From NCBI RefSeq assembly GCF_900659865.1, contig NZ_LR213774.1, forward strand, positions 1-62,818: DNA of 62,818 nucleotides, written 5' to 3'. The translations under genes were made by a program, and so were the position numbers. Of the stretch, positions 36,133 through 45,497 are shown in pieces. Source of the stretch: Hyella patelloides LEGE 07179. GTDB lineage: Bacteria > Cyanobacteriota > Cyanobacteriia > Cyanobacteriales > Xenococcaceae. Position 1 is the first letter of the stretch. Each line of letters opens with the position of its first letter. The notes beneath the pieces were generated by a model that had not been told where the DNA came from, ran no database searches, and worked only from the letters and a program-made list of their open reading frames with translations.

Positions 36133-37176
36133 TCACTCCCTAGGAGCTTGACATTTCCCTCCCAAGCCATCCACTATCGCACAAGTATTATGAATCATCA
36201 TTTTGCTATAGGTGTCTGTATCTGTTCCTGCTTCTGTTAAGCCATCGACGATTAATTTGCGATCGCTAATTTTGACTCCAGCTTCACGAGCAACACTATT
36301 GATCACACGATTATTGGCTGTGGCTTCAGCAAAAATAGTCGGGACTTGGGTTTGTCTAATTTCTGTAACTAAATTTCGTAAATCAGAAGCGGAAGGAGAA
36401 TCATCGGGACTTAAGCCCTGAAGAGTTTTATAATCTTCTAGTTCATAAGTTTGAACGTAGTAGTTTAAAGCGTCGTGGGTAGTTACGAGAACTCTTTGTC
36501 CTTCGGGGATGGTTGCAATTTGCTCTTGTATCCAAACGTGCAGTTGTGTTAATTCTTCTGTTAGCTTGGCGGAATTTTCCAGATATAAAGTAGCTTGAGA
36601 GGGATTAAGTTGTAAGAGTAAAGATTGTAGATATTCGATTATGGCGATCGCATTATAAACGTCATGCCAAATATGGGGGTCTGCTTCTAATTCTTCGGCT
36701 TGTTTTGCTTCTCCTTCATGTTCATGGTCATGTTCATGGTCATGTTCATGGTCATGTTCTTCTCGATCGTGTTCTTCTTCACCATGATGATGTTCTGCCA
36801 TAATGGGGTCTGTCACTACTGCTTCATGAACTGCTATTTTCGGCACATTTTCATCTACAGCTTCAACCAAAGAAATAATTTGGGGTTCAAAATCATAACC
36901 ACCATAAAAAATTACCCGTGCTTGTTCTAAGGCTTTACGTTGAGAAGGAGTCGGACGATAAGTATGGGGGTCTTGTCCACCATCTATTAAACAAGTTAAA
37001 TCAATAGTATCTTGGGCAATAGTGTCGAGAAAATGACACAAAACACTGTAAGAGCCAATTATCTGGGGTTTTTCCTCTGCTAATACTTTTAAACTACTAT
37101 TTTGAGCTTTGCACCCTGTAAGAATTATGATTGCTGCTGCAATAGCACTTTTAAATAGATTATTACCAACTAACAT
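36133..37176 (-). CDS. znuA: Zinc ABC transporter substrate-binding lipoprotein
   Basis: A 347-residue cluster A-I metal-binding protein that delivers zinc to a ZnuBC permease. A lipoprotein signal ends in LTGC (Cys22). Metal ligand regions are QDPHTYRPTPSQ (His71), ADPHIWHD (about His168) and TTHDALNYY. Between them a His/Asp/Glu-rich loop (about 129-153, HDHEHDHEHDHE type) is typical of zinc-specific members. Upstream lie TGATAAT-type sites that fit a Zur operator. The permease and ATPase genes are not adjacent, so they must be elsewhere. Manganese-specific homologues (MntC) lack the His-rich loop. Confidence 0.88.
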   Translation of the reverse strand: MLVGNNLFKSAIAAAIIILTGCKAQNSSLKVLAEEKPQIIGSYSVLCHFLDTIAQDTIDLTCLIDGGQDPHTYRPTPSQRKALEQARVIFYGGYDFEPQIISLVEAVDENVPKIAVHEAVVTDPIMAEHHHGEEEHDREEHDHEHDHEHDHEHEGEAKQAEELEADPHIWHDVYNAIAIIEYLQSLLLQLNPSQATLYLENSAKLTEELTQLHVWIQEQIATIPEGQRVLVTTHDALNYYVQTYELEDYKTLQGLSPDDSPSASDLRNLVTEIRQTQVPTIFAEATANNRVINSVAREAGVKISDRKLIVDGLTEAGTDTDTYSKMMIHNTCAIVDGLGGKCQAPRE

Positions 37177-37200
37177 AGATAAGTCTAACGATAAATCCTG

Positions 37201-37245
37201 ATGACAATGATAACGGTTTTCGTTACAGAATGATAATCATACTCA
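37201..37245 (-). promoter_or_regulatory. Candidate Zur-type operator upstream of znuA
   Basis: Two 7-1-7-like sites lie 25-70 bp upstream of the znuA start: TGATAATCATACTCA (37231-37245) and ATGACAATGATAACG (37201-37215). Both resemble the TGATAATxATTATCA pattern of cyanobacterial Zur boxes, each with one good half. The call is inferred from pattern and position. Confidence 0.5.
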
Positions 37246-37337
37246 TTTATTTTTTTAGTTATTAATGTGAGAAGTCTGTTCTAGAAGCAGCTTGAGAGGA
37301 ATTAGTACCAATTCTCGAAAATAAGTACCTCAACCAA

Positions 37338-38675
37338 TTACGCTATGGAAAATGTTTCTTCTGTATTGTTGATTACTGCACCTAAAAAGGGAATCTCCGT
37401 TTCCATCAACCGATCGATAGTTTCTCCTAAAATCGCTCCGCGAGAAATACCTGGTTGAGTGACTAAGACAACACCATCAGCTAAAGATTCCATTGATAAT
37501 ATATCTTGACACTCCGACAAAGAAAGAGTGTCGATAATCACGAGATCGAAACAATTTCTATAATGTTTAATCGCTCTTTCTAATTCAGAATAAGAACCAG
37601 AATTGTTTCCCAAATACAAATTAGGGATCTCTGGTAAAAAACGAATTACCCGATCGCTTTCGATGAAATATTGTAGTGGCTCTCGGCTAGCATTTTCATC
37701 TGCTTGTGCTTGTGTCCATTCACTATCGGGAAGAGAATATGAATCTGTTTCAATAACTAAAGTTCGTTTTCCTGCGCGAGCATAAGCGATCGCTAAATTA
37801 TAAGCAGTAACACTTTTCCCTTCTCGGTCGATGATGCTAGCAACTAGAATTACTTTGATCGCAGAGGAGCTATTACGGCTCAGGTTATGGCAAATTTGTG
37901 CATAAAAAGTTGCGCAACCAGAATTATTATCAATAATCATTGGCAGCTTTTGACTGTGTAAATCAAAATCGTCAATCCGAGGAACATTACCTAGTACGGG
38001 AACTTCTCTATTTAAAAATAATTCTTGTATCTCTTGAAATGTATGCAGACGATCGTCCAACAAAGCCCAGATAAAGATTCCCCCCACAGCTAAGAGATAA
38101 CCAATTCCTGCACCAGTAGATAAAAGGAGAAAACGATTAGTCGCTTCTAAATTGGTAGATGGCACTTCTAATACTATAGGAGTAAATGCGATCTCATAGC
38201 TACGGGAAGTGCTAATTAAACTACTCTGCTCGATTATTTCTGCCATAATAACCCTCAGAGTTGTGATGGCTTCCTCTGGATTAGCTGCATTGACATATTC
38301 CAAGTCAACGATCTGAGTGCTGCCATTTTCTAGAAAATTAATCTTGAGTTGGCGAGTGATAATTTCTTTTAGCTGATGGTTTGTCAATTGCAATTGGTTG
38401 CGGATTTTTTTTTGAACAGGAGACGCGAGAAGAAAATCCACATTAACCAACATATCTTGCTGCCGCAATTGTTCTTTTGTACTGGCAGATAAAACTGAAG
38501 GTTTATTGTAAGAAAGCTGTCCTTTAGCTATAAACTTTGTTTTTTGTATTGTTGATTTTGGTTGCAGAGTACACAATACTATGGACACAACCAGACAGAA
38601 AAGAAAAATAGTTGCTGCGAATAACTTATGCTCTTCAAAAGAAATCAAAAAACGTTTGACATTCGGTGGAATCAT
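37338..38675 (-). CDS. Wzz/CpsD-like polysaccharide chain-length and tyrosine-autokinase-type protein
   Basis: A 445-residue protein. Two membrane helices (about 19-38 and 182-205) bracket a periplasmic Wzz-like domain. The cytoplasmic part (about 220-445) is a P-loop domain with a Walker A-like SIIDREGKSVTAYNLAIAYA, Walker A' VIETDSY and Walker B LVIIDTL, as in BY-kinases that control capsule or exopolysaccharide export. The A-motif keeps GKS but is otherwise relaxed. No Tyr-rich tail is seen, so autophosphorylation is doubtful. It is monocistronic. The substrate polysaccharide is unknown. Confidence 0.78.
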   Translation of the reverse strand: MIPPNVKRFLISFEEHKLFAATIFLFCLVVSIVLCTLQPKSTIQKTKFIAKGQLSYNKPSVLSASTKEQLRQQDMLVNVDFLLASPVQKKIRNQLQLTNHQLKEIITRQLKINFLENGSTQIVDLEYVNAANPEEAITTLRVIMAEIIEQSSLISTSRSYEIAFTPIVLEVPSTNLEATNRFLLLSTGAGIGYLLAVGGIFIWALLDDRLHTFQEIQELFLNREVPVLGNVPRIDDFDLHSQKLPMIIDNNSGCATFYAQICHNLSRNSSSAIKVILVASIIDREGKSVTAYNLAIAYARAGKRTLVIETDSYSLPDSEWTQAQADENASREPLQYFIESDRVIRFLPEIPNLYLGNNSGSYSELERAIKHYRNCFDLVIIDTLSLSECQDILSMESLADGVVLVTQPGISRGAILGETIDRLMETEIPFLGAVINNTEETFSIA

Positions 38676-39413
38676 TTTGATTGGTTTGAAAGACTATAAT
38701 GGCAATTGACTAAGAACGAGGGCAAAATTAGACATGATCGTTACTACTTATAAATAGTTATTTTAACCGTTTAATTTAGAATTAATATTATCTTGGCAGA
38801 GCATTTTACTTAAAGAAGATTCAACCAATTTATGCTTCTAGGCTTCTTGCAAGTGCTGTGGAGTAACTTTATTATTTTAGTATCTCTTCGGTTTCGAGGT
38901 CTGTTTGAATCTTATAGATACTCTGCTCTATACCCACTAGCCTTGTAATATGTTTCTAATCCATTCTCAGTTAACGATCCTCCATGAATTGCTGTTTTCT
39001 CTTCAAGTTGTACTAAGATTTTAGTATTTGATGCTTCAACAAGTTTAATTTTAGACATTAGTTTTCTTTAACTAAACAATTTATTTTTGTTTTACACTAA
39101 TCTTTTATCATCAAATTAACTTTAACTAAAAATATCACTAAACTCAAGTAGGTTTTACTCTCAAATTAGGCTTTAATCATAACTTTATGTCTTTGATTTA
39201 TATTTATTAACACCAGTGACACATTAACAAAAGTTAAATTATATTTTATGAAGCTCGCTGAAAATTTGCCTAAAGTCTTTTAACACTAAAATTTTTATTT
39301 TTAGATTCAGAACTTTTTTACCACAATTAAACGAATCAAGATTAAAACAAAAATAACCCATTTGCCCAAAAAGTTTTACCTTAAATATAGATGCATTTTT
39401 TTTGGGTAACTAC
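38676..39413. other. AT-rich intergenic region
   Basis: Apart from the small frame at 38912-39058 nothing recognisable is present. The stretch serves as the upstream region of both the Wzz-like gene and uvrC. Confidence 0.5.
38912..39058 (-). CDS. Small ORF, 48 residues, hypothetical
   Basis: ATG at 39058, TAA at 38912-38914. The product (MSKIKLVEASNTKILVQLEE, then TAIHGGSLTENGLETYYKASG) is charged and balanced in composition, with no membrane segment, and looks more protein-like than random AT-rich translation. The ribosome binding site is weak (AAAGAAA). No family is recognised. It may be a real small gene or the end of a lost one. Confidence 0.4.
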   Translation of the reverse strand: MSKIKLVEASNTKILVQLEEKTAIHGGSLTENGLETYYKASGYRAEYL

Positions 39414-41324
39414 GTGACTGTCTCTCAAGCAAGCCAACCTTTCCTACGACAACCAGAAAAACTAGAAACTCGCCTGAAGGAAATTCCGACATCTCCAGGA
39501 GTATACTTTATGCGGGGTAGTAATGGGGATATTCTTTATATTGGAAAATCGAAAAAACTACGATCGCGGGTTCGGTCTTATTTTCGGGATTCTCAAAAAC
39601 TGAGTGACAGAATTGCGATGATGGTGCGTCAGGTAGCAGAAATTGAGTTTATTGTTACTGACACCGAAGCGGAAGCTCTAGCTTTAGAGGCTAATTTAGT
39701 TAAAAAGCATCAGCCTTACTATAATGTGCTGTTGAAAGATGATAAAAAGTATCCTTATGTTTGCATAACTTGGTCTGATGATTATCCTCGTATTTTTATT
39801 ACGCGCAAAAGAAGGGCTAACAAAGCAAAAGATCGTTATTATGGCCCTTATGTAGATACTAGCTTGCTACGCTACACCATGCATATTATTAAGCGGGCTT
39901 TTCCGATGCGTCAACGGCGCAAACCTTTGTTTAAAGATCGTCCCTGTCTCAACTACGATCTGGGGAAATGTCCAGGGGTATGTCAGGGATTAATTAGTCC
40001 TGAAGATTATCATACAATGATGCAAAAGGTAGCGATGATCTTTCAGGGTCGTACTGATGAATTAGTAAAGAGCTTGCATTCGCAAATGGAAAAAGCTGCG
40101 GAGAATTTAGAATTTGAAAAAGCAGCCCAATTGCGCGATCGCGCTTTAGCTTTACAGAGATTAAATGCCGATCAAAAAGTATCTCTACCTGATGATACTA
40201 TTTCCCGTGACGCGATCGCTTTAGCAGCCGATGATAAACACTGTTGCATTCAGTTATTTCAAATTCGTGCGGGTAAGTTAGTGGGTAGGTTGGGTTTCTT
40301 TGCTGATGCTCAATCTGGGACTTTAGGGGCTATTTTACAGCAAGTCTTAGAACAGCACTATACTACTGTCGAACCTGTAGAAATTCCCACGGAAATTGTA
40401 GTGCAGCACGATCTACCCCAAGGAGAGATACTTACTGAATGGTTAACTCAACAGAAGGGAAGAAAAGTTACCTTAGTTGTTCCCCAAAGACAGACTAAAG
40501 CAGAATTGATCGAAATGGTGGAACGCAACGCCCAATATGAATTGGAAAGAACGCAAAAAGTAAGCGATCGCAATAACCAATCTTTATTGGATTTAGCCAC
40601 CATTTTAGATTTACCAGAAGTCCCCAAGCGCATTGAAGGTTATGATATTTCCCATATTCAGGGTTCTAATGCGGTAGCTTCTCAAGTTGTTTTTATTGAT
40701 GGTGTTCCTGCAAAGCAGCATTACCGCCACTATAAGATTAAAAACCCCACTGTAACCATTGGTCATTCTGATGATTTTGCTAGTATGGCGGAAGTGATTG
40801 GGCGTAGATTTCGCAAGTATCAAACTTCTTCCCCCTTAGAAAGTCGATCCCCCCTCGATTCTTCCTTAGAAAGGGGGGTAGATCGGGATTTTCCTGACTT
40901 AGTAATGATTGATGGTGGAAAAGGGCAATTATCGGCGGTAGTAGCAGTCTTACAAGAGATGAACCTGTTAGATGTCGTAAAAGTAGTTAGTTTAGCCAAA
41001 AAACGCGAAGAAATCTTTTTACCAGGGGAATCTGAACCTTTATCAACGGAAGCCGAACAACCAGGAGTACAACTATTACGCAGAGTTAGGGATGAATCTC
41101 ACCGTTTTGCTGTAAGTTTTCATCGTCAGCAGAGACTTAAAAGTAATCGGCGATCGCGTTTAGAAGAAATACCAGGATTGGGTTTTCAGCGTCAAAAGCA
41201 ATTATTAGCTCATTTTCATTCTATAGATTACATTCGCGAAGCATCGGTTAAACAGTTAACAGAAGTGTCTGGTATTGGTGAAAGTTTGGCACAGGAAATT
41301 TATAATTATTTTCATCCAAACTAA
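39414..41324 (+). CDS. uvrC: Excinuclease ABC subunit C
   Basis: About 636 residues from GTG 39414. A TTG at 39402 is a possible alternative start. UvrC makes both incisions around a DNA lesion bound by UvrAB. Domains: GIY-YIG nuclease ([20 protein letters not shown], residues about 25-45), a Cys-containing region ([15 protein letters not shown]), the UVR domain ([19 protein letters not shown]), the RNase-H-like C-terminal nuclease ([35 protein letters not shown]) and tandem HhH ([29 protein letters not shown]). An in-frame insertion of about 20 residues ([18 protein letters not shown]) derived from a palindromic repeat precedes PDLVMIDG. A Uma2 gene follows. Confidence 0.93.
   Translation: MTVSQASQPFLRQPEKLETRLKEIPTSPGVYFMRGSNGDILYIGKSKKLRSRVRSYFRDSQKLSDRIAMMVRQVAEIEFIVTDTEAEALALEANLVKKHQPYYNVLLKDDKKYPYVCITWSDDYPRIFITRKRRANKAKDRYYGPYVDTSLLRYTMHIIKRAFPMRQRRKPLFKDRPCLNYDLGKCPGVCQGLISPEDYHTMMQKVAMIFQGRTDELVKSLHSQMEKAAENLEFEKAAQLRDRALALQRLNADQKVSLPDDTISRDAIALAADDKHCCIQLFQIRAGKLVGRLGFFADAQSGTLGAILQQVLEQHYTTVEPVEIPTEIVVQHDLPQGEILTEWLTQQKGRKVTLVVPQRQTKAELIEMVERNAQYELERTQKVSDRNNQSLLDLATILDLPEVPKRIEGYDISHIQGSNAVASQVVFIDGVPAKQHYRHYKIKNPTVTIGHSDDFASMAEVIGRRFRKYQTSSPLESRSPLDSSLERGVDRDFPDLVMIDGGKGQLSAVVAVLQEMNLLDVVKVVSLAKKREEIFLPGESEPLSTEAEQPGVQLLRRVRDESHRFAVSFHRQQRLKSNRRSRLEEIPGLGFQRQKQLLAHFHSIDYIREASVKQLTEVSGIGESLAQEIYNYFHPN
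40828..40889. repeat. In-frame palindromic repeat insertion inside uvrC
   Basis: CCCCCCT (40849-40855) and AGGGGGG (40872-40878) pair within GATCCCCCCTCGATT... AAGGGGGGTAGATC. The segment is in frame and inserts residues not expected between FRKYQ and PDLVMIDGG of UvrC. It resembles the CCCCCCTTAGAAAGGGGGG palindromes common in cyanobacterial spacers. Confidence 0.75.
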
Positions 41325-41361
41325 CAATATACAATTCAATAATTACCCTGCCACTAAATCT

Positions 41362-41970
41362 ATGTTTACTAATAATTTGAATCTGCCTATAGATAGCGAT
41401 CGCGCAATGCAATCAGATCAAACATTGAGTTTAGCTGGTATGACTTGGGTTGATTACGAAAAGTTCGATTCTGAAGATTATTCTGGCTATCTTGTATCTT
41501 ATTTTAATGGAGTAATTAGTATTGTGTCGCCAGGGAGGAATCACGAAAATATTGGGCAAACTTTTATTGTTTTAATCAATGCTTATTGTCGCCATTACAA
41601 TTTAATTTATTATCCTATGGGTTCAACTCGACTGAAAAATCCACCCTTAGCAGGCAAAGAACCAGATGTTTCTTATGCTTTTGCGATCGATAAAACTATT
41701 CCTGATTTGGCAATAGAAGTAGTATTTAGTAGTGGTGGTATTATTGAGCTAGAAAAATACAGACTATTAGGAGTCAAAGAAGTTTGGTTCTGGCAGAATA
41801 GAGAAATTAAAATTTTTCAGTTAATAGGCGATCGATATCAAGAAGTTTCTGTTAGTAATTGCTTGCCTCAACTTAACTCTAAATCCCTAGCTGAATTCGT
41901 TAATAGGGGCTTATCAGAAACTCCTTTATCTATTGAAGCAGACTTCATTGCTCAATTACCAATTTCATAG
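41362..41970 (+). CDS. Uma2/DUF820 family putative endonuclease
   Basis: 202 residues from ATG 41362, which begins after the uvrC stop. The frame extends back into uvrC but without a better start. The PD-(D/E)XK-like Uma2 core is visible: MTWVDYEKFDSEDYSGYLVS, then SPGRNHENIGQ, GSTRLKN, KEPDVSYAF, PDLAIEVVFSSGGI and LEKYRLLGVKEVWFWQN. Uma2 proteins are greatly expanded in cyanobacteria and are thought to be restriction-like nucleases. Many lack demonstrated activity. Here the Asp (KEPD), Glu (AIEV) and the ELEKY lysine are all kept. It lies 37 bp after uvrC, possibly cotranscribed. Confidence 0.85.
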   Translation: MFTNNLNLPIDSDRAMQSDQTLSLAGMTWVDYEKFDSEDYSGYLVSYFNGVISIVSPGRNHENIGQTFIVLINAYCRHYNLIYYPMGSTRLKNPPLAGKEPDVSYAFAIDKTIPDLAIEVVFSSGGIIELEKYRLLGVKEVWFWQNREIKIFQLIGDRYQEVSVSNCLPQLNSKSLAEFVNRGLSETPLSIEADFIAQLPIS

Positions 41971-42009
41971 CTGATTTGGCACATTTTTTTTACTTTAAAT
42001 TTTAAATTA

Positions 42010-42891
42010 ATGAAGATTTTAATTACAGGTGCAAGTGGATTTTTAGGTTGGAATTTATGTCAGCAAGCTCAATCAAATTGGCAAGTTTATGGTACTTATT
42101 TTAGCCAAGCTGTTACTATACCTCAAACAAGTTTATCTAAAATCGACTTGAGAGATTACGAACAGCTAAAACAGCTATTTAATAGTATTAAACCTGATGC
42201 AGTTATTCATACCGCAGCAGCTTCTAAACCCAATTTTTGTCAAACAAATCCAGAAGAATCTTACAGTATAAATGTTACTGCATCTTTAAACATTGCTCGA
42301 CTTTGTGCAGAACAAAATATTCCTCTTGCTTTTACTTCGACAGATTTAGTTTTTGATGGGGAAAACCCACCTTATAAAGAAAGCGATCCTGTATCTCCTA
42401 TCTGTTATTACGGAGAGCAAAAAGTAACCGCCGAACAAGAAATCTTAAAAATATATCCTGCAACAGCTATTTGCAGAATGCCTTTAATGTTTGGTTTACC
42501 TTCTCCTGTGGCTAATAGTTTTTTACAAGGATTTATTACTAGCTTACAAGCAGGAAAAGAACTTAATTTATTCGTAGATGAATTTCGTACTCCCGCTAGT
42601 GCTACCACCGCAGCTAAAGGATTATTATTAGCTATCGAAAAAAGAGTTCATGGTGTTATCCATCTCGGAGGAAAAGAAAGAATTTCTCGTTATAATTTTG
42701 GCTTATTACTAGCAAAAATTTTAAACTATGACCCATCTTTAATTAAACCAGGAAAACAAAAAGATGTCGTAATGGCAGCACCTCGTTCTCCTGACACTTC
42801 TTTAGATAGTAGTAAAGCTTTTGCTATAGGTTATCAACCTCAATCAATCGAGAAAGAGTTAATGAGTATTTTGAACTCAGTTCAAGTTTAA
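42010..42891 (+). CDS. RmlD-like NAD(P)-dependent sugar epimerase/reductase
   Basis: A 293-residue extended SDR. The N-terminal cofactor loop is ITGASGFLGWNL. HTAAASKPNFCQTNPEESY and STDLVFDGENPPYKESDPVSP precede the active site YYGEQK (Tyr-x-x-x-Lys). This set is that of dTDP-4-dehydrorhamnose reductase and its relatives (including MAT2B-like proteins). No other dTDP-rhamnose genes are nearby, so the precise substrate is uncertain. The MITE copy at 42907 lies just beyond its stop. Confidence 0.82.
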   Translation: MKILITGASGFLGWNLCQQAQSNWQVYGTYFSQAVTIPQTSLSKIDLRDYEQLKQLFNSIKPDAVIHTAAASKPNFCQTNPEESYSINVTASLNIARLCAEQNIPLAFTSTDLVFDGENPPYKESDPVSPICYYGEQKVTAEQEILKIYPATAICRMPLMFGLPSPVANSFLQGFITSLQAGKELNLFVDEFRTPASATTAAKGLLLAIEKRVHGVIHLGGKERISRYNFGLLLAKILNYDPSLIKPGKQKDVVMAAPRSPDTSLDSSKAFAIGYQPQSIEKELMSILNSVQV

Positions 42892-42906
42892 TCAACTAAA
42901 TAAACA

Positions 42907-43028
42907 GGCGTTGCTGAATCGGAGGATGATTCAGCAAAATTATACTTTTTTATTAATATTCAAGAGGCTTAAAGCTTAGAGCTACGAACAGTATTACTAT
43001 CGGTTTCATCCCTTCAATCAGCAACGCC
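42907..43028. mobile_element. MITE-like element, copy 2, with 8-bp target duplication
   Basis: A 122-bp element with ends GGCGTTGCTGAATCGGAGGA and ...TTCAATCAGCAACGCC, flanked by a perfect 8-bp duplication AATAAACA (42899-42906 and 43029-43036). The interior AAGAGGCTTAAAGCTTAGAG and AGCTACGA parallels copy 1 at 29099-29232. Non-coding. Confidence 0.85.
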
Positions 43029-43045
43029 AATAAACATTAACAAAA

Positions 43046-44127
43046 TCAAGATTTGGGAATGGAAATAACAAAAGTAGTTCCTTTTCCTAATTCAGATTGC
43101 ACTGTAATTTTTCCTCCATGAGCATGAATGATTTGCTGACAAAGATACAATCCCAATCCTTTTCCAGATCGTCGATGGTTTCCTTGATGGTATCGTTGAA
43201 AAATAGCCTGTTGTTCTCGAGCAGATATGCCAATTCCTGAATCTGTAACTTGCAGTACAACTTCAGAATCATTTTGAGATAAAGACACTTGAACGCTGCC
43301 AATATCGGTAAACTTAATTGCATTACCCACTAAATTAGTAATCACCCGACGTAATTCTAAGCGATCGCCTTTAATCTCGTCAATACCATCGGCAATGTTA
43401 GATTTTAGTTCGATACCCTTTTCAATTGCTAAAGACTGAAGTTCGGTAACGACTTCTTTAATTAACGGCTGAAGAGCCACAGGGATAAAACTGAGAATTT
43501 TTTGCCCTAATTCGTAATGATGAGTTTCCAGCAATGTATTGAGCATTTCTAGCATATTATCATTGCTACTGACAATATTAGCGACCGCCTCTTGTTGTTC
43601 GCAGGTAACATCACCAAAAGCCTCTTGGTTAATTAAATCCAGCATTCGGTTAGCAGCTACTAAGGGGGTGCGTAAATCGTGAGTTAAACTAAATCGTGAG
43701 TTAAACAAGAAACAAAATTTTCTCTTTGATCGATAGTTTCTTTAAGGCGCAGCATTGAACGCACTCTTGCCTGTAACTCGTCGATTTGGAAGGGTTTACG
43801 GACAAATTCATCTGCTCCTGCATCTAATCCTTCTACTAGGCTAGATTCTTCTCTTGCAGTGACTAAGAGTATTGGAATAAAGGGTATAGACTTATCTTGA
43901 CGGATATGCCTTGTCACCTCATAACCATCCATCCCTGGCATCATGACATCCAATAAAACAAGACTAGGAGCAGCTTGTTTGATTTGGTTTAACGCTGTTT
44001 CTCCATTATGAGCCAAAACAACGTGATGACCTTCTTGTTCCAGAGCTAATTGAACCAACAAAAGATTGTCAGGAATATCATCTACCGCTAGAATATAATT
44101 GCTTTTCACAGTTTCCGTAAGAGACAT
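43046..44127 (-). pseudogene. Hybrid response regulator-histidine kinase, frameshifted by a 17-bp tandem duplication
   Basis: The upstream part (to 43684) is a CheY-like receiver with LLDVMMPGMDGYE, followed by a linker and ERF-like RENFVSCLTHDLV. The downstream part (from 43708) restarts as SLTHDLRTPLVAANRMLDL and contains HATPase motifs (VITNLVGNAIKF, VTDSGIGIS, GKGLGLYLCQ). The two are joined by two exact copies of GTTTAACTCACGATTTA (plus-strand units 43673-43689 and 43690-43706). Seventeen bases break the frame within the H-box. Removing one copy gives a continuous SCLTHDLRTPL. As it stands, a receiver ending shortly after the phosphoacceptor His and an out-of-frame kinase part are encoded. 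Confidence 0.85.
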
Positions 44128-44181
44128 TACGCAATAAAAAAGATTGTTAAATATAATTCATATTAAGTAACTTTGATGACG

Positions 44182-45456
44182 TTAAACATCATACCTGCGA
44201 GGTATTTCTACCGTAAAAGTTGAACCTTTATCTAATTCACTTTCCAGAAAAATTTTTCCGCCCATCATGGTCACTAGAGATTTAGTAATTGCTAAACCTA
44301 AACCTGTTCCTGAATGTTGGCGGGTAAAAGTTTGATCTACTTGTCGAAAAGCTTGCCATATTTTGTCACAATTTTCTGGGGCGATTCCCATACCTGTATC
44401 GATGACAGAGAAAGCAACTGTAGTATCGTTAATTTCACAAGCTTTTACTTTTATTTCTCCCGATTCGGTAAATTTAATAGCGTTAGAAAGTAAGTTAATT
44501 AAAATACGTTTAATAAAGTTAGAATCTTGGACTAAAAACTGATTCCTGAGATCGATATCCGTAACTAAATTGAGTTGTTTTTGTACTGCTAAAGAACGTA
44601 GCTCTTCTACAGTTAGTTTAATTAAATAGTTAAGATCGAATTTTTGTGGATTTAAGTCTATATTTCCCGATTCAATTTTCGAGAAATCTAACATTTCATT
44701 AATCATATTCAACAAATTTTTACTATTACTAAAAATACGCTGAATGAGATTTTCTTGCTGAGGAGATAGGGGATCGGGGTACTGACGCAGTAATAGTTGA
44801 GAAAATCCCATAATAGCATTCATCGGGGTTCTCAGTTCATGGGACATGGTTGCGAGAAACTCCGATTTGAGTTTGTAGGCTTTTTTTAATTGAATATTTT
44901 GTAATTTAATTTTTTGTTTTTGCTTTTCTAATTCTCGATTTTTCAACACTAACAACTCGTTGCTAGCACGTAAACGCTGATTAACTAGTTCAACTTCTTT
45001 TTCTGCCTGATAAATCCGAACGGCATTATCGATCGCTTTACTTAAATTACTGGCTTCAATTTTAGACTTTTGTAAGTAATCTGAGGCTCCCGCTTTCATA
45101 ATTTCGACAGCTATTTCTTCATCTCCTTGTCCTGTCAAAACAATGATCGGTAAATCTAAATTTAAGGCATTAATTTCCGCGATTAGATGTAAGCCATCAA
45201 TATCGGGTAAACGATAATCAAGCAACACCAAATCAAAAATATTATTAGTCGGACTGGTTGGTCGGGAAGAAAAAGTAAATTCTGAAGCTCCAACTAAATC
45301 GTTACTTCTCGCTTGAAGTTCTGCAATCGCACCTTGACCATTGTTAACTTCTACGAGTAAAGCAGGAAAACCTGCTTTTTTCAAGGCTCGTTTTATTATC
45401 AAGCGATCGACTTCATCATCATCCACCAATAATATCGAAAACTGTTCCTCACTCAT
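44182..45456 (-). CDS. Receiver-linked hybrid histidine kinase
   Basis: 424 residues: a receiver domain (about 6-145; DDDEVDR, VLLDYRLPDIDGL with the phospho-Asp, LTGQGDEE, SKIE lysine region), a coiled coil (about 150-200, LRASNELLVLKNRELEKQKQKI, split here), HisKA with the H-box ATMSHELRTPMNAI, then HATPase (N-box LLSNAIKFTESGE, G1 VIDTGMGIAPE, G2 HSGTGLGLAITKSL). It has no sensor domain, so it is probably driven by another kinase or by its receiver. It lies between the small response regulator and the broken hybrid kinase on the same strand, 41 bp apart from the former. Confidence 0.9.
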   Translation of the reverse strand: MSEEQFSILLVDDDEVDRLIIKRALKKAGFPALLVEVNNGQGAIAELQARSNDLVGASEFTFSSRPTSPTNNIFDLVLLDYRLPDIDGLHLIAEINALNLDLPIIVLTGQGDEEIAVEIMKAGASDYLQKSKIEASNLSKAIDNAVRIYQAEKEVELVNQRLRASNELLVLKNRELEKQKQKIKLQNIQLKKAYKLKSEFLATMSHELRTPMNAIMGFSQLLLRQYPDPLSPQQENLIQRIFSNSKNLLNMINEMLDFSKIESGNIDLNPQKFDLNYLIKLTVEELRSLAVQKQLNLVTDIDLRNQFLVQDSNFIKRILINLLSNAIKFTESGEIKVKACEINDTTVAFSVIDTGMGIAPENCDKIWQAFRQVDQTFTRQHSGTGLGLAITKSLVTMMGGKIFLESELDKGSTFTVEIPRRYDV

Positions 45457-45497
45457 TGTTCTACATAAAATTAATTTTTTTTATTTACTTTTTCTAA

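Noticed and set aside
36700-36930. Plus-strand Met/Phe-rich frame opposite the znuA His-rich loop
   Set aside because: It is the antisense of CAT/GAC codons and has no independent support.
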